A stretch of 64,000 bases of DNA. It comes from Acidithiobacillus ferrooxidans ATCC 23270. Its GTDB lineage: Bacteria; Pseudomonadota; Gammaproteobacteria; Acidithiobacillales; Acidithiobacillaceae. A program made the position numbers and the translations under genes. The notes beneath the pieces are model-generated. The model did not search any database. It saw only the letters and a list, made by a program, of their open reading frames with translations, and was not told where the DNA came from. Below are positions 37,954 through 47,924 of this stretch, in pieces. The stretch lies in NCBI RefSeq assembly GCF_000021485.1, contig NC_011761.1, forward strand, positions 464,001 to 528,000, given 5' to 3'. Every line of letters starts with the position of its first letter. Position 1 is the stretch's first letter.

Positions 37954-40216
37954 AAGCGAGCCAGGCACCATGGTGCCGACCCTGCCTCTGACCACAGGGG
38001 TGGGCGATGTGTTGCGCCTGCCGCCGGTCTCTCCGTCTCTGGAGGACCCCTGCGCGCCGCTGCGGGCGTTGCTTCAGCAGTACATGACGCCAGAAGAAGT
38101 GTCGCGCGCACGTGATGCCTACGAATTGGCCGCCAACGCACATGGCGCACAAACCCGGCGCAGTGGTGAGCCCTATATTCATCATCCCGTGGCGGTCGCC
38201 TGCATCCTCGCCGAGCTGCAACTGGATATTTTCACTATTCAGGCGGCCCTGCTTCATGACGTGATCGAAGATTGCAATATCAGCAAGGAAAACATCACCG
38301 AGCGCTTCGGGCCGGAAGTGGCAGAGATGGTGGATGGGGTCAGTAAGCTGGGGCAGGTACGTTTTGAAACCCGTGAAGAGGCACAGGCAGAGAATTTTCG
38401 CAAAATGTTTCTGGCCATGTCCCGGGACATCCGGGTCGTGTTGATCAAGCTGGCAGATCGCTTGCACAACATGCGCACCATGGGCGTGATGACGCCGGAG
38501 AAGCGGCGGCGTATTTCCCGGGAAACCCTCGATATCTACGCGCCCATTGCGCAACGCCTGGGTATTCATGCCATTCGCATCGAGCTGGAGGAGCTGGCCT
38601 TCTCCCACCTTTACCCCAAGCGTTGGCACACGCTCAATGAGGCCGTAAAGGCCGCGCGTGGTAACCGTAAGGAAGCGGTGCAGAAAATTGAGCATGCCCT
38701 GGAGGACCGCCTCCTGCAGGAGGGCTTCGCCGCCCAGGTCAGTGGCCGTGAGAAACACGTCTACAGTATCTACAGAAAAATGCAGAAGAAGGGTATGCCC
38801 TTCGGTGACATCCACGACCTCCACGCCTTCCGGATTATTGTTGCTGATGTGGATACCTGCTATCGCGTTCTGGGTCTGGTTCACAGTCTGTATCGACCGA
38901 TTCCCGGACGTTTCAAAGACTACATCGCCATTCCGAAATCCAATGGATATCAGTCTCTGCACACCGTGCTGCTGGGCCCTTTCGGGCATCCGGTAGAGGT
39001 GCAGATCCGCACAGAGGATATGCACCGGGTCGCCGAGGCGGGGGTGGCTGCACACTGGCTGTACAAGACGGGCTCGAATAACGCCCATGCCGAAATTCAG
39101 GCGCGTGCCTGGTTGCAGCGTTTACTGGAACTGCAGATACAGGGGGGAGATTCCCAGGAATTTCTGGAAAGCGTCAAGCTCGATCTTTTTCCCGATGAGG
39201 TCTATGTTTTCACCCCCAAGGGTAAAATTCTCAGCTTGCCACGGGGTGCGACGGCGGTGGATTTTGCTTACGCCGTGCATACGGATATCGGTGACCAGGC
39301 CGTGGCGGCCAGAGTCAATGATATGTACGTTCCCTTGCGCAGTCCTCTGAACAACGGCGATAAAGTGGAAATCGTCACGGCGGCCTCGGCGCACCCGCAA
39401 CCCGGTTGGCTGGATGTGGTGGTGACCGGCAAGGCGCGCAGCAGCGTTCGCGCTTATCTCAAGACCATTCAGCGTGGCGACGCGGAAGTGCTGGGTCGCA
39501 ATTTGCTGGAAAAGGCGCTGCAGAGTCTGGGTGCCGACCTCCAGCAGATCGAAGCGACTGATTTTCAGCGGGTGCTGGTGACGTTCAACGTGCAGGATGA
39601 GAGCCAGCTGTTGGCGGCCATTGGCATGGGTGAGGTTTTTCCGCTGGTCGTAGCGCACAAGCTGCTGCCCGAGGAGGGCGATCGCGGGCGGCTGGCGCAG
39701 ACTGCCCGCCGTCTGGGCCATGCCGTCAGCCAGCTCCTGCCAAGTCGCCTCAGTCGCGAGGAGGCCACGAAAAAGCCCTTGCTGATTCGGGGGACGGAAG
39801 GTATGCCAGTGACCCTGGCTCGTTGCTGTCGTCCCATCCCTGGCGACCCTATTTTGGGTTTCATCAGTGTCGGCAAGGGTGTGGTGGTACATACCCATGA
39901 TTGTCACAATATTCGCGAGTGGCGCAAACGCCGTGACCGCTGGGTGGACGTGCAATGGGATCCCGCAGCCCAAGGCGAGTTCCCGGTCGCGATCCGGGTG
40001 GTTGCGGAGAGCGCCCGCGGCGTACTGGCGCGCATTGCCACCCTGATTTCCGATGAGGATTCCAACATCGATCATGTGGATATCGAGCCGCAGGATGGAC
40101 TCTACACGGGCATCACATTTACCATAGAGGCGCATGACCGCGACCACCTGGCCAGAATCATGCGGAGTTTGCGCAGTTTGCCCATGGTGTCGCGGGTACA
40201 GCGGGTCAAAGGCTAA
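37937..40216 (+). CDS. spoT: Bifunctional (p)ppGpp synthase/hydrolase
   Basis: 759 residues from ATG 37937 (GGAG 6 nt upstream). Layout: HD hydrolase domain ([17 protein letters not shown] with His107-Asp108), synthetase domain ([25 protein letters not shown]), TGS domain ([21 protein letters not shown]), and a C-terminal zinc-finger-like/ACT part ([32 protein letters not shown]). The intact HD motif marks the SpoT/Rel type that both makes and degrades the alarmone. Its start lies inside rpoZ, so omega and SpoT are coupled. Confidence 0.96.
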   Translation: MPLASESEPGTMVPTLPLTTGVGDVLRLPPVSPSLEDPCAPLRALLQQYMTPEEVSRARDAYELAANAHGAQTRRSGEPYIHHPVAVACILAELQLDIFTIQAALLHDVIEDCNISKENITERFGPEVAEMVDGVSKLGQVRFETREEAQAENFRKMFLAMSRDIRVVLIKLADRLHNMRTMGVMTPEKRRRISRETLDIYAPIAQRLGIHAIRIELEELAFSHLYPKRWHTLNEAVKAARGNRKEAVQKIEHALEDRLLQEGFAAQVSGREKHVYSIYRKMQKKGMPFGDIHDLHAFRIIVADVDTCYRVLGLVHSLYRPIPGRFKDYIAIPKSNGYQSLHTVLLGPFGHPVEVQIRTEDMHRVAEAGVAAHWLYKTGSNNAHAEIQARAWLQRLLELQIQGGDSQEFLESVKLDLFPDEVYVFTPKGKILSLPRGATAVDFAYAVHTDIGDQAVAARVNDMYVPLRSPLNNGDKVEIVTAASAHPQPGWLDVVVTGKARSSVRAYLKTIQRGDAEVLGRNLLEKALQSLGADLQQIEATDFQRVLVTFNVQDESQLLAAIGMGEVFPLVVAHKLLPEEGDRGRLAQTARRLGHAVSQLLPSRLSREEATKKPLLIRGTEGMPVTLARCCRPIPGDPILGFISVGKGVVVHTHDCHNIREWRKRRDRWVDVQWDPAAQGEFPVAIRVVAESARGVLARIATLISDEDSNIDHVDIEPQDGLYTGITFTIEAHDRDHLARIMRSLRSLPMVSRVQRVKG

Positions 40217-40231
40217 CAGGGAGTTCAATCC

Positions 40232-40621
40232 ATGCCGGTATCAGTAGAAAGCAGTTCCGCACCCCAGGCGATCGGGGCCTACAGCCAGGGTATGGTGCAT
40301 GGCGGCCTGCTCTACCTCTCTGGTCAGATTCCCCTGGATCCCCGCACCGGGCAGATGGTGGAGGGCGACATCGCCCTGCAGATCCGGCGGGTGCTGGATA
40401 ACCTGCAGGCGGTCTGCAATGCTGCGGGCGGACGTCTGCAGGATGCCATCAAGCTTCAGGTCTACCTCACGGATCTCGGCCATTTCGCACAGGTGAATCA
40501 GGCCATGGAGGCAGAATTTTCCATACCCTATCCGGCACGGGCGGTGGTGCAGGTGGCGGCGCTGCCGCGAGGGGCGCAGGTGGAGATAGATGGCATCGTC
40601 GCCCTGGGCAAGGCTGGCTGA
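40232..40621 (+). CDS. ridA: RidA-family reactive enamine deaminase
   Basis: 129 residues. PQAIGAYSQG and LYLSGQIPLDP at the N-terminus, the family Arg in PARAVVQVA, and Glu in AQVEIDGIVAL. It removes 2-aminoacrylate-type intermediates made by PLP dehydratases. GGGAG precedes ATG 40232. A ridA between spoT and recG is frequent. Confidence 0.95.
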   Translation: MPVSVESSSAPQAIGAYSQGMVHGGLLYLSGQIPLDPRTGQMVEGDIALQIRRVLDNLQAVCNAAGGRLQDAIKLQVYLTDLGHFAQVNQAMEAEFSIPYPARAVVQVAALPRGAQVEIDGIVALGKAG

Positions 40622-40622
40622 G

Positions 40623-40838
40623 ATGGAACGCTCAGAAGCGCTCGCCCAGCCCATGCGCGTACTGCTGCAGGCGCATCCGGTTTTGGTTTCGCTGCTGGAG
40701 GAGCGCGGTATTCATTGCGGCGAGTGTTTTATTGCCGAGCGGGAAACGCTGGCTGGGGTAGCCACCATGCACCATGTCGACCTCGACGAACTTCTCGCAG
40801 AGTGGGCACGTCGCGAGGCCTTGCCGCGCACGGAATAG
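40623..40838 (+). CDS. DUF1858-like small redox-disulfide protein
   Basis: 71 residues starting 2 nt after the ridA stop and ending 1 nt before recG. The pattern LLQAHPVLVSLLEERGIHCGECFIAERETLAGVA matches DUF1858 (hybrid-cluster-protein associated redox disulfide domain), with the CGEC pair. The role is unknown; a thiol relay or metal site is possible. Confidence 0.6.
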   Translation: MERSEALAQPMRVLLQAHPVLVSLLEERGIHCGECFIAERETLAGVATMHHVDLDELLAEWARREALPRTE

Positions 40839-40839
40839 C

Positions 40840-42894
40840 ATGGCGGGAGCCAAGGCGGGACTGTATCTGCAAAGTTCCGTCTCGGCGTTACGGGGGGTCG
40901 GTCCTGCGCTGGTTCCGCGTCTGCAGCACATGGACCTGTGGCGGGTACAGGATGTCCTGTTCCATTTACCCAGCCGTTATCAGGACCGCCGCCATATTGC
41001 GTCCATGGCGACGCTTCAGGCCGGTCAGGAGTGTGCGATACTGGGCGAGATCGTTCGTGTCGACCACCAGCGCGGAGGACGTGAACAATGGCTGGTGACT
41101 GTGAGCGATGGCAGCGGGCGTCTGCAGATCCGGCTCTTTCACATGACAGTGGCATTGCGTGCGCAATGGCAGGTCGGGCGGCGGCTCTGGTGTTTCGGAG
41201 AGTTGCGCGGTGGTTTTCACGGCCTCGAAATGATCCACCCCGAATGGCAGATGGCGGATGTCCCGCAGTTTCAGGCTCCGCGTCACCTCACCCCCTTTTA
41301 TCCCAGCAGTGAGGGCATCACTCAGGCCCAGTGGCGACGCTGGATGGCGCAGGCGCTGACTCTCCTCGATCAGCTTCCCGACTACCTTGAAAACCGGCTG
41401 CCTCCACAATGGCCCGGTTTGCGCGAGGGGTTGCGCTTGCTGCATGAAAGTGCTGACGAGATTCCCTCTCCGCAACATCCGGCCTGGCAACGGCTGGCGT
41501 TGGAGGAACTGCTGGCGAATCATCTGGCGGTACGCCGGATGCGGCAATCGGGGATGATGCAGAATGCCCCGTGTCTGCGGAGTAAGGGGCAGTTGTGGCA
41601 CCGTTTCCTGGCGCATTTGCCGTTTTCGCCCACCATGGCGCAGGAACGGGTGATTGCGGAGATAAATGCCGATCTGGTGCGTCACCGGCCCATGCGTCGT
41701 CTATTGCAAGGGGATGTGGGCTCCGGCAAGACCCTGGTCGCGGCGGCCGCGACGCTGACCGCGCTGGAGGCGGGATATCAGGTGGCGATGATGGCGCCGA
41801 CCGAGATTCTCGCGGAGCAGCTCCATGCGCGGTTCCAGCAATGGCTGGAACCGCTGGGCCTGGAGGTGGGCTATCTGGTGGGCAGCCGTTCACCGCGTGC
41901 CCGTCGCGAGACGGCGGAAACGCTTGCTGGTGGCAGCCTGAGGTTGGTAATCGGCACCCAGTCGCTGTTCCAGGAAGGGGTGGTGTTTGCATGTCTCGGA
42001 CTGGTCATCATCGACGAGCAACACCGCTTTGGCGTGGAGCAGCGCCGTCAATTGCTGGAGAAGGGCGCCATGCCCCACCTGCTGGTAATGACCGCTACCC
42101 CGATCCCGCGAACCCTGGCGATGACGGTGCATGCAGATCTGGAGGTCTCGGTGATCGACGCTCTGCCGCCGGGGCGCACCCCCGTGGAAACCCTGGTGAT
42201 GCCTGACAGTCGTCGGCCCGAACTGATCGGCCGGATGCAACACATGCTGGAGGCGGGGCGGCAAATCTATTGGGTTTGTCCCCTGATCGAGGAATCGGAG
42301 ATTCTCGAATTACAGGCGGCGGAGGCGAGCGTTGCGGATCTGCAGGCAGCCTTGCCGGGCGTGGCCGTCGGCCTGATACACGGGCGAATGCGCAGCACAG
42401 AAAAGGCGGAGGTGATGGCCGCGTTCCAGTCAGGCGCGGTACGCATTCTGGTGGCGACGACGGTGATCGAGGTGGGGGTGGATGTCCCTGGCGCCAGTCT
42501 GATGATCATCGAACATGCGGAGCGTCTGGGTCTGGCGCAATTGCATCAGTTGCGTGGCCGGGTAGGGCGGGGTGCGCAGCGGAGCAGTTGTATTCTGCTC
42601 TATCATCCGCCCCTGAGTGGCAAGGCGCGGGAGCGTTTGCGGGTGATGCGCGAAACCCATGACGGTTTTGCCATTGCGCGCAAGGACCTGGAGTTGCGCG
42701 GGCCGGGCGAATACCTGGGTACGCGGCAGGCCGGCATCCTGCAGATGCGTGTTGCGAACATTCTGCGTGACGAAGCATTGCTGGTCATGGTCCCCGCATT
42801 GGCGGAACGCCTGCTGCAGGAAGACCCCGAGGCGGTGCAAGCCATCGTGCAGCGCTGGCTGGGGAGCCGGGTGGACTACGGGCAGGTTGGCTAG
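40840..42894 (+). CDS. recG: ATP-dependent DNA helicase RecG
   Basis: 684 residues. An N-terminal wedge/OB domain (about 60-150) precedes the helicase core: Walker A GDVGSGKT, DEQH box IIDEQHRFG, TATPIPRTLAM, and motif VI LHQLRGRVGRG. It reverses stalled forks and processes R-loops. Start ATG 40840 directly follows the DUF1858 stop. It ends the spoT-recG series. Confidence 0.97.
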   Translation: MAGAKAGLYLQSSVSALRGVGPALVPRLQHMDLWRVQDVLFHLPSRYQDRRHIASMATLQAGQECAILGEIVRVDHQRGGREQWLVTVSDGSGRLQIRLFHMTVALRAQWQVGRRLWCFGELRGGFHGLEMIHPEWQMADVPQFQAPRHLTPFYPSSEGITQAQWRRWMAQALTLLDQLPDYLENRLPPQWPGLREGLRLLHESADEIPSPQHPAWQRLALEELLANHLAVRRMRQSGMMQNAPCLRSKGQLWHRFLAHLPFSPTMAQERVIAEINADLVRHRPMRRLLQGDVGSGKTLVAAAATLTALEAGYQVAMMAPTEILAEQLHARFQQWLEPLGLEVGYLVGSRSPRARRETAETLAGGSLRLVIGTQSLFQEGVVFACLGLVIIDEQHRFGVEQRRQLLEKGAMPHLLVMTATPIPRTLAMTVHADLEVSVIDALPPGRTPVETLVMPDSRRPELIGRMQHMLEAGRQIYWVCPLIEESEILELQAAEASVADLQAALPGVAVGLIHGRMRSTEKAEVMAAFQSGAVRILVATTVIEVGVDVPGASLMIIEHAERLGLAQLHQLRGRVGRGAQRSSCILLYHPPLSGKARERLRVMRETHDGFAIARKDLELRGPGEYLGTRQAGILQMRVANILRDEALLVMVPALAERLLQEDPEAVQAIVQRWLGSRVDYGQVG

Positions 42895-42986
42895 TGAAAA
42901 TCTGTCACAAGATCATGGATTCCGCGCCCAGACTTCGGGTATATTATGAAGCACTGTGAGCACGAGTATTGGGGAGAAGTGGGGTG

Positions 42987-43832
42987 ATGCGCAAATTCTG
43001 GGTATGGGAATTGTCGGGAGCGGTGCTGGGTATTCTGGGATTGGCGGGTTGCGCCACGACACCTGTAGCCACCGTGCCGGTACACTCGGTAGCTTACTAT
43101 GCCGCACGGATTCCTCCTCCGGTCGTTCAGCCAGTGGCGCCCGTGGTCTCTCCGGCAATTCCCGCGCATGTGGCCCGGTCGGTGCATATCGTCATTTCGA
43201 CCATTACTCATTCCCTGAAAATCTTCAAGGGTGGTACCGTGCTGGCGACCTACCCGGTAGCCATCGGCTTCCACGGCGCGGCCCCTAAGCGGATGCGGGG
43301 AGATGATGTCACCCCTGTAGGACGTTATCGCATTGGCTGGGTCAGTCGGGGTACACGCTACGGCCCCTTCATGGGTTTGACCTACCCCAACCGGGAGAAC
43401 GCAGAGTGGGGATTGCGGGAGGGCATTATCAACAGGGCGCAATATCGTGCCATTGTCGATGCCATCGACGCCGGGCAAACGCCGCCGCAAAATACCCCCT
43501 TGGGCGGTGAAATAGGCATTCACGGCATGGGTCCGCAATTTTCGGACGACCCACAGAGCAAAGTATTCCCCGGGCGCTGGACGGCTGGCTGCGTGGCGTT
43601 GTCCAACTGGGATGCACAGCAGATCGCCGCGTTGGTGCGGGTGGGGACACCCGTGGAAATCGTGGGGGACGCACATGGATTCCGGGGTGGTTATGACCGG
43701 GTCAGCACGGGCTCCCGGTACAAGTCCACTGCCGCGTTCGATACCATGGCGACGCCGAGGGCTGTTGCGAAGTCCCAGGATACCGCCATGGACACCTTGG
43801 TGTCAGCGCTCGCCCCGATCGCCGCACACTGA
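42987..43832 (+). CDS. L,D-transpeptidase (YkuD), lipoprotein
   Basis: 281 residues. A lipobox LAGC ends the signal peptide near residue 22, so it is probably an outer- or inner-membrane lipoprotein. The YkuD domain has IHGMG and the catalytic TAGCVALSN (Cys nucleophile). It forms meso-DAP crosslinks or attaches Braun-type lipoproteins in the periplasm. GDDVTPVGRYRI is a usual family segment. A Pro/Val linker separates lipid anchor and domain. Confidence 0.9.
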   Translation: MRKFWVWELSGAVLGILGLAGCATTPVATVPVHSVAYYAARIPPPVVQPVAPVVSPAIPAHVARSVHIVISTITHSLKIFKGGTVLATYPVAIGFHGAAPKRMRGDDVTPVGRYRIGWVSRGTRYGPFMGLTYPNRENAEWGLREGIINRAQYRAIVDAIDAGQTPPQNTPLGGEIGIHGMGPQFSDDPQSKVFPGRWTAGCVALSNWDAQQIAALVRVGTPVEIVGDAHGFRGGYDRVSTGSRYKSTAAFDTMATPRAVAKSQDTAMDTLVSALAPIAAH

Positions 43833-43843
43833 TATCCCGGATT

Positions 43844-45184
43844 TCAATGCTGCCAGTCGGCGGTCTGACTGAACTCCCAGGCCTGTTCGATACAATCTCC
43901 CAGGGCGACGCCTCCCTGCCAGTTGGCACGGAAGTGCAGCCCGGGGTGCCCGGCACTCAGGGTGTCGATCCGCTTCATCCGGTCCAGGTGTCCGATTTCG
44001 TATTGCGGGATGGCTTTCGGCCAGACCCGGCAGCGACTGAAAACGGGATCGCCACTGATCCCCAGCAGTGGGCCGATCTCGCGTAATACCGTTGCCAGCA
44101 GGTCGTCATCGTCCCGTCCGGCAAGGACATTCTGACTGCCACCGATAAAGGCCGTCAGCAATACCTGCCCCGCCGGTGCGCGCCCGGGGAAAAGGGTGGA
44201 GGAGAAAAGCACCCCCAGTGTTTCCAGCCCCATGACTCGCGGAATCAGCATGCCGAAGCCATCCAGTGGATGCTCTACCTGTGGGCGCCGAAAACCTATG
44301 GACAGGCTGCCTACGGCAGGATAAGGGATGGCGTCCAGTTCCCGGGCAAGCGTAGCGTCGGTTTGCGCGAGCAGTCTGGCCGCGGCGCCTGCAGGCAGGG
44401 CGAGAACGAGCCGTTTGCTTTGCCAGGTCTGGTTACCGCTGCCGACCTGCCACATGTCGCCGCTATAGGCCAACTGGTCGACCGGAGTATCGCAGCGCAG
44501 CGTATCGCCGAGTGTGTTTGCAACCCGCAAAGGGAGGACCTGCAGGCCTTCGCGAAAGGACACGAGGCGGGTTTTGGGGGTGCCGGGCAACTTCTTCTTC
44601 CGGGCACGCAGCGCACCGCGCAGGAGCGAGCCGCCATCCTGCTCCAGCGCGGCCAGGCGGGGCAGAGTGGCCTGCACCGAAAGGCGTGCAGGATTGCCGG
44701 CAAAGACGCCGGAAACAAAAGGGTCGACCAGCCAGGTGAGGGCCTCGTCTCCGAGACGTCGCCGGACGAAGTCGGCTATGCTTTCCTCGCCATCCGGCGT
44801 CGGATGCGGTGGCTGAAAGGGCTCGCCGAGGAGTCGCAGGCGACCGCGTATACTCAGTAGTCCGCCGCCGAATAGCACACCCGGTCCCAATGCGACGGGT
44901 TGCCGGTGGCGATTGAGGACATAGCGGCGCCCGGCGAGCGGGTTGGCCTCGACGATGTCTCCTTCCAATTGCAGTTCGCGGAGCCATTCCGGGACGATCC
45001 GGCCTTTGAGCATCAGCGAGTTTGGTCCCATATCCCGCAGGTAGCCTTCTTCCTGTCTGCTCTGCAGGTTGCCGCCGGGGGCGGCACCGGCCTCCAGCAG
45101 CAAGGGAGACCAACCTCGTTTACGCAGGAAATATGCCGTCGCCAGACCTGAAATACCCCCGCCAATGATGATGACTTCTTCCAT
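43844..45184 (-). CDS. hemY: Oxygen-dependent protoporphyrinogen oxidase (HemY-type)
   Basis: 446 residues. FAD-binding GGGISGLATAYFLRKRG at the N-terminus, LLLEAGAAPGG, then GPNSLMLKG; the C-terminal FAD segment is NWQGGVALGDCIEQAW. It oxidises protoporphyrinogen IX in heme synthesis. AAGGAG lies 10 nt before ATG 45184. It follows perM by 4 bp on the minus strand. The HemY branch is chosen over other amine-oxidase-like flavoproteins from motif order. Confidence 0.88.
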   Translation of the reverse strand: MEEVIIIGGGISGLATAYFLRKRGWSPLLLEAGAAPGGNLQSRQEEGYLRDMGPNSLMLKGRIVPEWLRELQLEGDIVEANPLAGRRYVLNRHRQPVALGPGVLFGGGLLSIRGRLRLLGEPFQPPHPTPDGEESIADFVRRRLGDEALTWLVDPFVSGVFAGNPARLSVQATLPRLAALEQDGGSLLRGALRARKKKLPGTPKTRLVSFREGLQVLPLRVANTLGDTLRCDTPVDQLAYSGDMWQVGSGNQTWQSKRLVLALPAGAAARLLAQTDATLARELDAIPYPAVGSLSIGFRRPQVEHPLDGFGMLIPRVMGLETLGVLFSSTLFPGRAPAGQVLLTAFIGGSQNVLAGRDDDDLLATVLREIGPLLGISGDPVFSRCRVWPKAIPQYEIGHLDRMKRIDTLSAGHPGLHFRANWQGGVALGDCIEQAWEFSQTADWQH

Positions 45185-45188
45185 AGGG

Positions 45189-46232
45189 TTATGACTCCTT
45201 ACCCAGATAATAACGGCTCTGCACATACCAGCCGTGAAGGTGGCGGAGCAGGGCGATGAGGACGGCGGTAACCGGCAATGCAAGCAGCAGGCCACTGAAG
45301 CCGAAGAGTTCGCCGCCTGCCAGCACGGCAAAAATGACGGCGACCGGGTGCAGACCGATGCGGTCCCCCACCAGATAAGGGGTAAACACCATGCTTTCCA
45401 GTATCTGGCCGATGCCAAAGACGATCAACACCCCGAGAATGGGCAAGAATGCGCCGGTCTGCACGTACATGGCGAGGGTGGCCATGGCTATGCCGCTCAC
45501 GACGCCCAGATAGGGCACAAAACTGAGCAGTCCCGCCACCAGGCCGACGAGGATGGCGGTTTTCAGGCCGACGATACTGAGGCCGATGGCGTAACTGGCG
45601 CCGAGAGCCAGCATCACCAGGAGTTGTCCGCGTAAGAAGGCCATGAGCATGGCGTCGGCGTCACCGGCCAGACGTCGGGAAAGCGGCAGATAGTGCGGTG
45701 GGATGAGTGCGGCAATACGGGCGATGAGGCGTGGCCAGTCGCGCAGCAGATAGAAGCCCAGCACTGGCACCAGAATGATGCTGAGCACACTGCTGATCAG
45801 GCTGGGACCGGAGCTCAATGCCATCTGGAGGCTGCGTCCCAGCCATCCCGCCAATTTCTGGGCATTGGCCGTAGCGTAATGGGTGAGGCTCTGACTGTCG
45901 AGCGGAATGCCGATCCGCGCGGAGAGTTGTGGGATGATCCGGGTTTGCAGGAGTTCCAGATACTGGCGCAGGTATTCCACGAAGAGCAAAGATTGATGGC
46001 GGATCACAGGGAGCAGGGCCATGGTGATCCCGGCCAGAACCAGAATGACGAGAACAAAAACCAGTGTGGTACCCCAGGTGCGATTGATCCGGTATCGTTG
46101 CAGGCGGGTCACCAGGGGGTTGCCGAGATAGGCGAGAATGCCGGCAATCAGAAAGGGGCTGAGAATGGGGGAAAGACGGTAGGCCAGCCAACCCAGCAGG
46201 ATCAGGATGGCCAGCACAAAAAATCGTTGCAT
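45189..46232 (-). CDS. PerM/AI-2E-family permease
   Basis: 347 residues with about eight hydrophobic segments in the PerM pattern: an N-terminal pair (FFVLAILILLGWLAYRL), a long soluble loop after residue 110, then LLSFVPYLGVVSG and GQILESMVFTPYLVGDRIGL, the family signature. Members were annotated as AI-2 exporters, but roles vary and include Na+/Li+:H+ antiport. Start ATG 46232 (MQRFF). It diverges from the AmmeMemo genes. Confidence 0.87.
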   Translation of the reverse strand: MQRFFVLAILILLGWLAYRLSPILSPFLIAGILAYLGNPLVTRLQRYRINRTWGTTLVFVLVILVLAGITMALLPVIRHQSLLFVEYLRQYLELLQTRIIPQLSARIGIPLDSQSLTHYATANAQKLAGWLGRSLQMALSSGPSLISSVLSIILVPVLGFYLLRDWPRLIARIAALIPPHYLPLSRRLAGDADAMLMAFLRGQLLVMLALGASYAIGLSIVGLKTAILVGLVAGLLSFVPYLGVVSGIAMATLAMYVQTGAFLPILGVLIVFGIGQILESMVFTPYLVGDRIGLHPVAVIFAVLAGGELFGFSGLLLALPVTAVLIALLRHLHGWYVQSRYYLGKES

Positions 46233-46434
46233 CGTTCGCGAGGCTCCCCGGCCCGAATCTGCTAATGGTCCGGCCAGAATACCCCAGTATGGTCGGGCTT
46301 CGCCATGGGTTAAGGCCGTCACTTTTCCGGTGCGGCCGCCCAACCCGGATGCTGCACGGACGATTGCGCGCAGCCACTCCCGATACTGGATTTCCCGACG
46401 AGCGCATGTTTCACTCTCCCGTAGCCAGGGCCCC

Positions 46435-46463
46435 TTGAAAAAACCTGTTCCCATCCAGATATA
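46435..46463 (+). promoter_or_regulatory. Candidate promoter of the AmmeMemoRadiSam operon
   Basis: TTGAAA (46435-46440), 17-bp spacer, GATATA (46458-46463). It would start transcription near 46470, about 38 nt before the GTG start. The rest of 46233-46507 has no gene. Confidence 0.45.
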
Positions 46464-46507
46464 TCCGGTATGCAGATATTGGCCGGATGGCGGCCGGGGG
46501 GTGTTCC

Positions 46508-47335
46508 GTGAAACTTGTCAGACCAGCAGCGGTGGCCGGTATGTTTTATCCTGGCGAGGCTGCCGTTTTGCGGACCGAGGTAGAGCGTTTGCTGGCCAGA
46601 GCTGAACAGGACGGTGAAGCGGCCAGTGCCCCATGGCCCAAGGCCATCATTGTCCCCCATGCGGGCTATATCTACTCGGGAGCGGTGGCCGCTTCCGGTT
46701 ACGCCCTGCTGGCCAAGGGGCGTGGGCATATCCGCCGGGTGGTGCTTCTGGGGCCGGCACATCGTCTGCCATTTCGCGGTCTCGCCCTGCCGGGTGTTCA
46801 GGCCATGCAAACGCCGCTGGGTACTGTCGCGGTGGATCAGGCGGGGGTGGAGGCACTGGCCGGGTTGCCCGAGGTCCGGGAAATGCCAGCCGCGCACGCT
46901 CAGGAACATGCCCTGGAAGTACAATTGCCTTTCATCCAGGAGGTGCTGGGTGACGTCAGCGTCGTCCCGCTGGTGGTGGGAGATGCCCGTCCGGACGAAG
47001 TGGCACGGGTTCTGGAGAAGCTCTGGGGTGGCGAGGAGACGGTCATCGTGATCAGTTCCGACCTCTCTCACTATCATCCTTACGCTGAAGCCCGTGCCAT
47101 AGACCACCATACGGTGGAGGAAATATTGCGCTTCGATCCCACGCCCATAGACCACGAGCAGGCTTGCGGCGCCACGCCCATCAACGGCCTTCTCCCGGTC
47201 GCCCGCAAGCACCACTTGCACCCGCGTCTGGTGGGTCTGTGTAACTCGGGTGATACCGCAGGGTCGCGTGATGCGGTGGTGGGCTATGCCGCAGTCGCTT
47301 TTTACGGAGAGAGCCATGACCACACAGGAAGGTGA
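46508..47335 (+). CDS. amrB: AmmeMemoRadiSam system protein B (MEMO1 homologue)
   Basis: 275 residues, Memo family. VRPAAVAGMFYPG start, VPHAGYIYSGAVAA, GPAHRL, SSDLSHYHPY, and CGATPINGLL mark the fold, which resembles class III extradiol dioxygenases; the His residues in PHAG, DLSHYH and the Cys in CGA are the putative metal ligands (human MEMO1 binds copper/iron). Start taken at GTG 46508 near a G-rich site; ATG 46487 is in frame. The end overlaps protein A by 20 nt. Confidence 0.9.
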   Translation: MKLVRPAAVAGMFYPGEAAVLRTEVERLLARAEQDGEAASAPWPKAIIVPHAGYIYSGAVAASGYALLAKGRGHIRRVVLLGPAHRLPFRGLALPGVQAMQTPLGTVAVDQAGVEALAGLPEVREMPAAHAQEHALEVQLPFIQEVLGDVSVVPLVVGDARPDEVARVLEKLWGGEETVIVISSDLSHYHPYAEARAIDHHTVEEILRFDPTPIDHEQACGATPINGLLPVARKHHLHPRLVGLCNSGDTAGSRDAVVGYAAVAFYGESHDHTGR

Positions 47336-47924
47336 CGAAAAGACCGGCGGGATGCCGCCGGAAGCCGGGAAAACTCTGCTGCGTCTGGCTCGTGCCACCA
47401 TTGCCGGGGCGTTGGGTTTGCCCGCCGAGTTTGCGGCTGTGCCGGACTGGGCGCAGCAGCCCGGTGCGACTTTCGTGACGCTCACTGGATCACAGGGTTT
47501 GCGGGGCTGCATCGGCAGCCTCCAAGCCCACCGGCCTATCGCTGAAGACCTGCGCGCCAACGCCCTGGCGGCAGCCTTCGAGGACCCGCGTTTTCCGCCG
47601 CTGGGTGTGTCGGAATGGTCACAGGTGCGAGTGGAAGTTTCATTACTTTCTTCGCTGCAAGCCATGCATTTTGACAGTGAGGAGAGTCTGTTGGCGCAGA
47701 TTGAACCCCATCGGCATGGGTTGGTTCTCACTTATGGTGCGCGTCGTGGCACCTTCCTTCCCCAGGTGTGGGAACAGCTTCCCCAGCCACGGGAATTCCT
47801 GCGGGCGCTCAAACGCAAGGCTGGTTTGCCTGCGGATTTCTGGGCCGGAGAAATGGAAGTGTATTGGTATACAGTGGAAAAATGGAGTGAAGAGCAGACG
47901 CCAAAAGGGAAGGGCAATGGATAA
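47316..47924 (+). CDS. amrA: AmmeMemoRadiSam system protein A (AMMECR1 homologue)
   Basis: 202 residues, AMMECR1 domain: FVTLTGSQGLRGCIGSLQAH (the invariant LRGCIG motif), then DPRFPPLGVSEW and FLPQVWEQLP. The human homologue is linked to a developmental syndrome; its biochemistry is unknown. GGAG precedes ATG 47316. It overlaps both neighbours (20 nt with B, 8 nt with the radical SAM gene). Confidence 0.9.
   Translation: MTTQEGDEKTGGMPPEAGKTLLRLARATIAGALGLPAEFAAVPDWAQQPGATFVTLTGSQGLRGCIGSLQAHRPIAEDLRANALAAAFEDPRFPPLGVSEWSQVRVEVSLLSSLQAMHFDSEESLLAQIEPHRHGLVLTYGARRGTFLPQVWEQLPQPREFLRALKRKAGLPADFWAGEMEVYWYTVEKWSEEQTPKGKGNG

Noticed and set aside
46319-47731. Long minus-strand frame opposite the AmmeMemo genes
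   Set aside because: Antisense to two well-supported genes; no domain pattern.
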